Source: Acidobacteriota bacterium
Lineage (GTDB): Bacteria > Acidobacteriota > Terriglobia > Bryobacterales > Bryobacteraceae
Assembly (NCBI GenBank): GCA_947505565.1
Contig: CANNLB010000043.1
Span: 1-9,126, forward strand
Length of the DNA stretch: 9,126 bases
Direction of reading: 5' to 3'
The translations under genes and the position numbers were made by a program. Below the pieces are notes generated by a model. It was not told the origin of the DNA. It did not search any database and saw nothing but the letters and a program-made list of their open reading frames with translations. Below are positions 1 to 5,704 of this stretch, in pieces (within the stretch, counting starts at the first letter, position 1; every line of letters starts with the position of its first letter).

Positions 1-1
1 G

Positions 2-589
2 GGCGTTCTGATGGGCGATTCGGTGAACGGGCGGGTGGTGATCGAAACGACTACCGATGGGGGAGCGACTTGGCTGCGGCGGGCGACTCCGCCGGCGTTG
101 CCCGGGGAGGGCGGGTTTGCGGCCAGTGGGACGTGCCTGGTGGTGCGGGGCAAGCGCGAAATCTGGTTTGGGACGGGGGCGGCGCGGGTATTTTATTCTC
201 GGGACGGGGGAGCGACCTGGACCGTATCGGAGACGCCGCTGCGTCAAGTTGAGAGTTCGGCGGGGATTTTCTCGATCGCGGTGGGGCCGGGCGGCGCGTT
301 GCTCGCCGTGGGCGGCGACTATCGGAAGCCGGAACGGGCGACGCAGGTCCTTGCCGTTTCGAGCGACGCGGGAAAATCTTGGGAACCATCCTCTGGCCCC
401 CGTGGCTTTCGTTCGGCGGCGATTTTTCTTTGCCCGAAGGTGGTGCTGACGGTGGGGACTTCGGGGGCGGACGTTAGCCGGGACGGCGGTCGGAGCTGGG
501 AACCGGTGGAAGCGGTCGGCTACAACGCGATTCAGCCGGGGTGGGCCGTGGGACCCGAGGGCCGGATTGCCCGGGTGCTGGTGCCGTGA
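2..589 (+). CDS. Asp-box (BNR/Ycf48-like) beta-propeller protein, C-terminal part; 5' end outside the window
   Basis: The frame is open from base 2 and no start signal is visible, so this is the 3' part of a longer gene; the ATG at 11 is probably internal. Counting from that ATG (192 residues), four Asp-box motifs of the form S/T-x-D-x-G-x-T/S-W are seen: TTDGGATW (14-21), SRDGGATW (63-70), SSDAGKSW (117-124) and SRDGGRSW (156-163). A blade-closing GWAVGPEGRIARV lies at 177-189. Repeats of this kind form the turns of beta-propeller blades in sialidase-like (BNR), sortilin-like and Ycf48/HCF136-like proteins. Ycf48 assists photosystem II assembly in phototrophs, but many heterotrophs carry relatives of unknown role, often exported. 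Any signal peptide would be outside the window. No catalytic residues are recognisable, so I assign no enzyme activity. The TGA stop overlaps the next gene's GTG start. The fold is fairly certain; the function is not known. Confidence 0.8.
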   Translation, partial: GVLMGDSVNGRVVIETTTDGGATWLRRATPPALPGEGGFAASGTCLVVRGKREIWFGTGAARVFYSRDGGATWTVSETPLRQVESSAGIFSIAVGPGGALLAVGGDYRKPERATQVLAVSSDAGKSWEPSSGPRGFRSAAIFLCPKVVLTVGTSGADVSRDGGRSWEPVEAVGYNAIQPGWAVGPEGRIARVLVP

Positions 590-1293
590 TCCACCGGCGG
601 CAGGCGACGCGCAATCGGACAGGTTGGACTTCGACGGTTCCGAACGAGTTGAGCGAGCTATTTATCGCCTTCAGCGCGTCCGCCGCCGGGCCCGTCCTTG
701 ATATTGGGGCGGCCTTCGGCGTGGCCACCATCCCCGCCCTGGCGGCCGGGGCGATCGTTCTGGCTAACGACAGCGACCCCGGCCATCTCGCCGAGCTTGC
801 AGGGTTGACGCCGCCGGAGTTTCGACCGCGACTGCGACTGCTGCCCGGGCGCTTTCCAGGCGATCTCGAACTTCCGGCGCAGAGCCTGGCGGCGGTTCAC
901 GCCTCAAACGTCCTGCACTTTCTGACGAGCGGGGAGTTGGAGGCCGGGTTTCAGAAGATTGCCGATTGGCTCGAGCCGGGCGGGCGGCTTTTCGTGCAAG
1001 CCGGTACGCCTTATCAGCAGCCTTTCGCGGCGTTTGTGCCGGTTTACGAGGCTCGAGCGGCCACCGGAGAGGCCTGGCCGGGCTGGGTGGAAGACACGCG
1101 GGCAATTTCGACGCACAAGAAGCTGCACCAGATTCCGCAATCGCTGCATTTGCTGGACGAAGCAGTGCTTAGCCGCCTAGTGAGGTCGGCAGGACTGCGG
1201 ATCGAACGTCTCTGGACTTATCGCCGTCACGATCTGCCGCGCAGTATGCACCTTGATGGGCGGGAGGGGGTCGCGCTGGTCGCTTATACTTGA
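586..1293 (+). CDS. Class I SAM-dependent methyltransferase
   Basis: Predicted 235-residue soluble methyltransferase with a Rossmann-like fold; the substrate is unknown. Motif I, the SAM glycine loop, is LDIGAAFG (38-45). The acidic end of strand 2 is NDSDP (61-65), expected to contact the ribose of SAM. The motif IV region is HASNVLHFL (105-113), and LEPGGRLFV (129-137) is the usual post-motif helix and strand. The C-terminal third (about 140-235) should form the substrate cap and is not distinctive. The chosen start is GTG at 586, which overlaps the upstream TGA as GTGA and suggests translational coupling. There is no ATG before motif I; the only internal Met lies near the C-terminus, so a non-ATG start is required. 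An in-frame GTG at 541 would overlap the upstream gene by 49 bases and is less likely. No strong Shine-Dalgarno sequence precedes 586. The family call is solid and the start is moderately sure. Confidence 0.85.
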   Translation: MIHRRQATRNRTGWTSTVPNELSELFIAFSASAAGPVLDIGAAFGVATIPALAAGAIVLANDSDPGHLAELAGLTPPEFRPRLRLLPGRFPGDLELPAQSLAAVHASNVLHFLTSGELEAGFQKIADWLEPGGRLFVQAGTPYQQPFAAFVPVYEARAATGEAWPGWVEDTRAISTHKKLHQIPQSLHLLDEAVLSRLVRSAGLRIERLWTYRRHDLPRSMHLDGREGVALVAYT

Positions 1294-1310
1294 GCAAGCA
1301 CCCAACTTCA

Positions 1311-1316
1311 GAGGGA
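1311..1316 (+). promoter_or_regulatory. Shine-Dalgarno sequence for the TonB-receptor-like gene
   Basis: GAGGGA lies nine bases before the ATG at 1326. It decides the start: an in-frame TTG at 1290 would add 12 residues before the signal peptide and overlap the methyltransferase stop. Starting at 1326 puts the basic MRHFAIR stretch and hydrophobic core exactly at the N-terminus. Confidence 0.7.
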
Positions 1317-1325
1317 TGCGCACCT

Positions 1326-4300
1326 ATGCGGCACTTTGCAATTCGTTCGACACTCTTGATTGCGGCCTTTGCTTGTCAGCTCCTCGGCCAAACCTCCACT
1401 ACCCAACTTTCTGGAACCGTAACGGATTCCACCGGCGCCACTGTTCCTGGCGCCACCGTCATCTCGACGAACGAAGCCACCGGCCTCACCTACAAACTCA
1501 CCACGACAGATGCGGGCCTTTACGCGTTCCCCTCCATCCCGGTCGGGGCGTACACGCTTTCCGTTGAGAAAACTGGTTTCAAACGCTTCCAGCGAACAAA
1601 AATCGCGCTGCAAATCAACAGTCCCGCCAATGTCAATGCGACTCTGGACCTTGGCTCCGCCACAGAAACAATTCAAGTGGAAGCGACGGCCGAAGCGTTG
1701 CAGACAACGGGTGCTACGCTCGGTAATGTGATCGAGCGGAAGTCGATTGAAGCGCTGCCGCTGAATGGCCGCAACCCTCTCAATCTGCTGATTTATGAAC
1801 CGGGCGTAGTACAACGCTCCGGCGGCACGATCAGCGTGAACGGCTCGCGGACCGGAGCGGTGAACGTGACGATCGACGGTATTGAGGCCAACGAGAGCAC
1901 GAACCCGAATCCGGTGAACAACATTTTCCGACTGAATCCTGACAACGTGCAGGAGTTCAAGGTGACGACGTCGAACCCGTCGGCCGAGGAGGGACGTAAC
2001 TCTGGGGCTAACGTTTCGGTGGCAACGCGAGGCGGCACGAACCAGTTCCACGGAACGGTGTTCGAGTTCTTTAGGAACACGGCGCTGAACGCGAATGAGA
2101 CTTACTCCAAGGCCCAGGGGCTGGAGAAGCCGATTATCAAGCTGAACCAATATGGCTTCGAACTTGGCGGCCCGATCAAGAAGAACAAGACGTTTTTCTT
2201 TGGGTCGTGGCAGGGGCAGAAGGTGAACTTTGCGGACCCGGTCGACAAGGCCTTCGGCGAGTCGGTGGATCTTTACAACCAGATCGCGCTGACGGGCATT
2301 TTCCGTTACTTCGTGGTCGACCAGCGGAATCCGCTAACGGTGAATGGCCAACGGATCACGCAGAATACGCCTTTGCTGGTTAACCGCGCCACGGGCAACC
2401 TAGTGGCGGGCGTGCGCGACTGCGCGAGCCCGACCGACGCCAATTGCGTAGCGAGCTACAACATCTTCCAAAACGACCCGCTCCGCCGCGGCATCGACTC
2501 CGCCGTTAAGGGCGTCCTCGGTGCCTACCCGGCTCCGAACCAGTATTCGTCGGGCGATGGGCTGAACACCGGCAACTACGTCTTCAATACTCCGTTCCAG
2601 ATTCGCGGACCGCAGTACCTCGGCCGCATCGATCATGTGATCAGCGACCGACACAATCTTTTTGGGCGCATCCTGGCGGCTGAGCAGAACACTCTCGGCG
2701 GCGATCCGTTGAACGGTCGTCCGCAGGTGCTTCCCGGCTTCCCGACCCGTGGCGAGGTATTCCGCCCGGCGTACAACGTCGCCGTCGGCCTGCGTAGCGT
2801 GTTGACGCCGCGTTTGGTGAACGAATTGACGCTGGGCTACTCCCGCTTCGACTTCCTGTTCACCCAGGGCGAGGCGAATCCAGCGTTTCCGAACACTCCG
2901 CGATTCACGTTCAACAATTCGGACGTCGACTACACGGCGACGCCGCGCACGCAGCGGGCGGTGAACACCTATCAGATCATCAACAACGTCACCTACATCG
3001 CAGGGGCGCACATAATGAAGTTTGGGGGCAACCTCCGCATTTATCAGCACAACGATCGTCGTGGCGACGTCGGCGGCGTGGCTCTGACGCCTGCCATCTC
3101 GCTTTCGCGGACTATTCGCCCGCCGGCCGGCTTTACCTTTCCGAGCTTGGCCACGGCCACTTCGCCGGGCATCGCTTCAAACGATCTGAACCGCCTGCAA
3201 GGCATGGTCAATGACCTGCTCGGCATTCCGGCGCAGCTTTCGCACAACTTCATCGGCGACTTGAAGAGCGATACTTTTCTGCCGTTCCAGACGGGCGACA
3301 AGACGGTTTCGCTATGGGCTCAGGGCCAGCGCACGAAGCAGTTCAACTTCTTCGCGCAGGACGACTTCAAGGTTCGTAAGAACATCTCGATCTCCTACGG
3401 TGTCCGCTGGGAGGTGAACCCTCCGCCCCGCGAGGCCGGGGGCCGTACGTACGTGCCGAACAAGAACATCGATGGCAGTGAAGGGCTCGTGACCTTCGTG
3501 CAAGCCGATCGCTGGTACAAAAACTGGAATCTGGGTGCCTTAGCCCCGCGCGTCGCTCTGACTTGGGCACCGGGCGGTTCTTCGAAGACGGTGATCCGCA
3601 CCGGCTACACGATGGCGTTCGACCCGATCGCGACGTTCCAGGTAACCTCGGTCGCTTCGGCGGTACCGGGCCAGATCTACCGCTGCACGTCCTCAGTCGT
3701 TGGTGCGACGACGGCGGGCTGCGCCAGCGTGCCGGACGTGCGGCTGAGCCAGTTTCCGAACCAACTGCCGCCTCCGACGGCTAAGCCGTCCAGCCAGTTG
3801 ACCCCTCCGCTGGCCACGCAGAATACGGCTCCTCCGGCGCGTATTTTCGACCCGAATCTGAAGCTGCCGGCGGTTCACATGTGGAACCTGACCGTGCAGC
3901 GGGACCTGGGCAAAAGCTACATCGGTAGCGTCGGCTACGTTGGCCGCCGCGGCACGCGGCTCTACCGGAGCTGGGACGTGAACCAAATCGACGCCAAGCC
4001 GATTCTGCCGAGCTTCCTGGCGATGCAACGCAACGTCGGGATCGGCGGCGGTTGCCGTCCGGACGGGACGCTGGCGAATGGCTCCGCGTGCGCCGGAGCG
4101 GTTACCGTTCCGTTGATCCAGCAGGGCATCATCACGAGCGCCTTCGCCAACTCGGCGGCTTCGATCACCGACCTCAGCCCTACGCAGAACGCGGCGGGTA
4201 ACATGGCCGTCCGGATCGAGCAGACGACGCTGGCCGCCAAGCTGCGGCCCAACCAACAGTTTGCGCAGATCCTGCTGCTCGACAACGGAGCCGACTCCAT

Positions 4301-5126
4301 CTACCACGGCCTGCAGACTACGCTTCGAAAGCGCTTCGATACGGCCGGGCTGCTGTTCAATCTCGGCTATACGTTTTCGAAGTCGATCGACAACCTTTCG
4401 ACTGATCCGGTGGCGGCAACCACCGGAGGTGGGCTCAGCACTACCGCGGCCCGCACGCCGGCTGACGGACGAAACTACGATAACGAGCGCGCGCGAAGCG
4501 ACTTCGATCAGCGGCACGTGTTGAACCTGAGCGGCATCTATGAACTGCCCGTGGGTAGGGGCAAGCCGCTGTTCCGGAACGCGAACCGGGTGGTGAATAC
4601 GGTGATCGGGGGTTGGAGCGTGAACACGATCTACACCTACCAATCGGGTGAGCCGTTCACGGTTCGGTCGGGCTTCCTGACGGCGAACGGAACGGCGCAG
4701 AGCCGCGCTGCTCTGGCGCCAGGAGTGACCACTCTGCCGCAGGCCCGCTTGCAGAATAAGGCCGGGGTGATCGGTCCGGTGTTCTTTGCGGACGCCAGCC
4801 AGTTCGCCGCGCCCGCCCCGGGGCAACTCGGCATCGGTCGCAACGTGTTCCAGGGTCCTTCGTATTGGAACGTTGACCTTGGGATCTCGAAGGGCTTCCA
4901 GTTCAGCGAACGGTTCCGGCTGACCTTCCGTACTGAGATGTTCAACGCCCTGAACCATGCCAACTACCGGAACCCGCGCGATGCCTCAGTCGGCAGCCCG
5001 GCTATCAACTCGAACGTGTTCGCGCAGGCCTGCTGCGTGTCGCTTTCGACGGCGAGTTCTTCGACGACCAACCAGAACGGCGAAAGCTGGCGCGTTGTGC
5101 AGTTAGCGCTTAAGCTGGCGTTCTAG
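1326..5126 (+). CDS. TonB-dependent receptor-like outer-membrane protein with N-terminal carboxypeptidase-regulatory-like domain (Oar type)
   Basis: A 1266-residue outer-membrane protein. Residues 1 to about 22 form a Sec signal peptide (MRHFAIRSTLLIAAFAC core, likely cleaved near LLGQ). About 28-110 is a CarboxypepD_reg-like beta-sandwich (SGTVTDSTGATVPGATV, then the DAGLYAFPSIPVGAYTL pattern). ETIQVEA (114-120) resembles the stretch before the plug in this family. About 125-245 is the plug, with LPLNGRN, VNVTIDG (179-185) and VATRGGTNQFHGTVFEFFRN (232-251). The remainder is a large beta-barrel with long loops, ending in VQLALKLAF; a terminal Phe is the usual outer-membrane assembly signal. 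Oar-like proteins of this size are numerous in Acidobacteriota and are thought to take up or bind large substrates using TonB energy; the ligand here is unknown. No SusD-like lipoprotein, TonB/ExbBD or degradative enzyme lies beside it in the window. The first ~350 bases are more A-rich than the rest. All eight mature cysteines occur as local pairs. The gene ends TAG, converging on dnaE. Confidence 0.9.
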   Translation: MRHFAIRSTLLIAAFACQLLGQTSTTQLSGTVTDSTGATVPGATVISTNEATGLTYKLTTTDAGLYAFPSIPVGAYTLSVEKTGFKRFQRTKIALQINSPANVNATLDLGSATETIQVEATAEALQTTGATLGNVIERKSIEALPLNGRNPLNLLIYEPGVVQRSGGTISVNGSRTGAVNVTIDGIEANESTNPNPVNNIFRLNPDNVQEFKVTTSNPSAEEGRNSGANVSVATRGGTNQFHGTVFEFFRNTALNANETYSKAQGLEKPIIKLNQYGFELGGPIKKNKTFFFGSWQGQKVNFADPVDKAFGESVDLYNQIALTGIFRYFVVDQRNPLTVNGQRITQNTPLLVNRATGNLVAGVRDCASPTDANCVASYNIFQNDPLRRGIDSAVKGVLGAYPAPNQYSSGDGLNTGNYVFNTPFQIRGPQYLGRIDHVISDRHNLFGRILAAEQNTLGGDPLNGRPQVLPGFPTRGEVFRPAYNVAVGLRSVLTPRLVNELTLGYSRFDFLFTQGEANPAFPNTPRFTFNNSDVDYTATPRTQRAVNTYQIINNVTYIAGAHIMKFGGNLRIYQHNDRRGDVGGVALTPAISLSRTIRPPAGFTFPSLATATSPGIASNDLNRLQGMVNDLLGIPAQLSHNFIGDLKSDTFLPFQTGDKTVSLWAQGQRTKQFNFFAQDDFKVRKNISISYGVRWEVNPPPREAGGRTYVPNKNIDGSEGLVTFVQADRWYKNWNLGALAPRVALTWAPGGSSKTVIRTGYTMAFDPIATFQVTSVASAVPGQIYRCTSSVVGATTAGCASVPDVRLSQFPNQLPPPTAKPSSQLTPPLATQNTAPPARIFDPNLKLPAVHMWNLTVQRDLGKSYIGSVGYVGRRGTRLYRSWDVNQIDAKPILPSFLAMQRNVGIGGGCRPDGTLANGSACAGAVTVPLIQQGIITSAFANSAASITDLSPTQNAAGNMAVRIEQTTLAAKLRPNQQFAQILLLDNGADSIYHGLQTTLRKRFDTAGLLFNLGYTFSKSIDNLSTDPVAATTGGGLSTTAARTPADGRNYDNERARSDFDQRHVLNLSGIYELPVGRGKPLFRNANRVVNTVIGGWSVNTIYTYQSGEPFTVRSGFLTANGTAQSRAALAPGVTTLPQARLQNKAGVIGPVFFADASQFAAPAPGQLGIGRNVFQGPSYWNVDLGISKGFQFSERFRLTFRTEMFNALNHANYRNPRDASVGSPAINSNVFAQACCVSLSTASSSTTNQNGESWRVVQLALKLAF

Positions 5127-5673
5127 CCCAACACCGCTTCGGCATCGACACAGAGGGCGAGTCAATCGCCCTGCTGGGCCTAGGCTTGCCGAAACAGGCG
5201 GTGGACGACCGCTCGGCCGCCAAGCGATTTCAGACGTCAAGACGGCGGGGGCGACCGAACGCAGATAGCGCTTTCGATGCCGTTTCCGGCGAGATGGCGT
5301 CGGCTAAGGCGAGCACGGTAGGGTTGGCGAAGGGGACGCGGCCTTCGACGGACATGCTGGTCGGAGAGGTAGCAACGTCGGGGCCGGTTGGTGGTAAAGT
5401 TTTGGCGAGCAGGGCTCGTCAATTCTGCGCGAGTGCCGAAGATGGGCCCAGCTCGGCGGCGAGGGCACGGAGGGCCGAGGGCGTGCTTGTCGGGGTCTGG
5501 CTGCTGTATGGACACCGCTTGCAATGGGCGGTGGCGCCGGGATGTTTCAGGATCGGGGAGTAGGAACAGTAGCGGTCACAACGAAGGTTTCAGAGATCGG
5601 TGACGTGGTCTTCGACCGCCCTCGTCTGCACCCGGCCACCCACGATTGGGTAGGGATCAGCATCCTGTGACAT
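5110..5673 (-). pseudogene. Possible decayed gene: minus-strand frame with three in-frame TGA codons
   Basis: Reading leftward, an ATG (5673-5671) opens 23 bases after the dnaE stop. The frame continues to a TAA at 5112-5110, overlapping the receptor gene's last 17 bases, with TGA codons at 5592-5590, 5421-5419 and 5232-5230 but no TAA or TAG. The first 27 residues begin MSQDADPYPIVGG. After the first TGA comes a Cys/His cluster, CDRYC and HCKRCP, about 15 residues apart, which would suit a small zinc site. The third segment contains VPFANPTVLALADAIS. At each TGA a Trp would read naturally (DL-stop-NL, QN-stop-RA, DV-stop-NR), as expected if TGG had mutated to TGA. In the first segment codon position 2 is clearly poorer in GC than positions 1 and 3, as in coding DNA; this fades further on. 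No Shine-Dalgarno sequence precedes the ATG. I recognise no family. Chance openness in GC-rich DNA remains quite possible. Confidence 0.25.
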
Positions 5674-5695
5674 GACCACACGCTAGCATGAAGGC
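5127..5695. other. Convergent intergenic region without a convincing intact gene
   Basis: This 569-base gap separates the tail ends of the receptor gene and dnaE, so it needs no promoter for either, yet it is long for a convergent gap. It holds a small hairpin at 5154-5172, a second short inverted repeat at 5638-5651 (ACCCA/TGGGT), the end of a palindrome at 5691, a plus-strand open frame of 125 codons from a TTG that looks like no known protein, and the TGA-interrupted minus frame described separately. I see no tRNA, no insertion-sequence ends and no strong T-tailed terminator. Confidence 0.7.
5154..5172 (+). terminator. Weak hairpin after the receptor gene, possible terminator
   Basis: AGGGCGA (5154-5160) and TCGCCCT (5166-5172) form a perfect 7-bp stem with a five-base loop, 27 bases after the receptor stop. 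The position suits transcript termination or 3'-end protection. No run of T follows, so it is not a canonical intrinsic terminator. Confidence 0.3.
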
Positions 5696-5704
5696 CTAGG
5701 CCTT
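5691..5704. repeat. 14-base perfect palindrome over the dnaE stop codon
   Basis: AAGGCCTAGGCCTT is its own reverse complement and contains the dnaE TAG stop (5696-5698, minus strand). As RNA it could fold into a 5-bp stem with a CTAG loop; on the plus strand it is followed by two more T, giving TTTT. It might act as a weak terminator for transcription arriving from the receptor side, or as a protein-binding site. Its nine-base core GGCCTAGGC occurs again at 5177-5185, near the other end of the gap. Confidence 0.45.

Noticed and set aside
1290..1325. Upstream TTG start for the receptor
   Set aside because: It overlaps the methyltransferase stop, adds 12 polar residues before the signal peptide and lacks a ribosome site, while ATG 1326 has GAGGGA nine bases upstream.
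1326..1400. Lipoprotein signal (AFAC) in the receptor signal peptide
   Set aside because: The -3 and -2 positions are Ala and Phe rather than Leu and a small residue, and the protein ends as an outer-membrane barrel, so ordinary Sec cleavage is more likely.
3693..4958. Long minus-strand open frame (421 codons) inside the receptor gene
   Set aside because: It is antisense to well-supported barrel sequence, rich in Arg and without recognisable motifs; long antisense frames are common in GC-rich genes. The 280-codon frame at 1308-2150 is rejected for the same reason.
5186..5563. Plus-strand open frame of 125 codons from a TTG in the convergent gap
   Set aside because: No Shine-Dalgarno, non-ATG start, no recognisable domain and low-complexity Ala/Arg/Gly-rich composition. 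Its third codon positions coincide with those of the competing minus-strand frame, so GC3 does not support it independently.
5540..5592. SECIS-like hairpin after the first in-frame TGA of the minus-strand frame
   Set aside because: By eye I find no stable stem with a suitable apical loop at the expected distance; folding software could overturn this.
5638..5651. ACCCA-CGAT-TGGGT inverted repeat as a dnaE terminator
   Set aside because: Only a 5-bp stem with no T-run on either strand; too weak to call.
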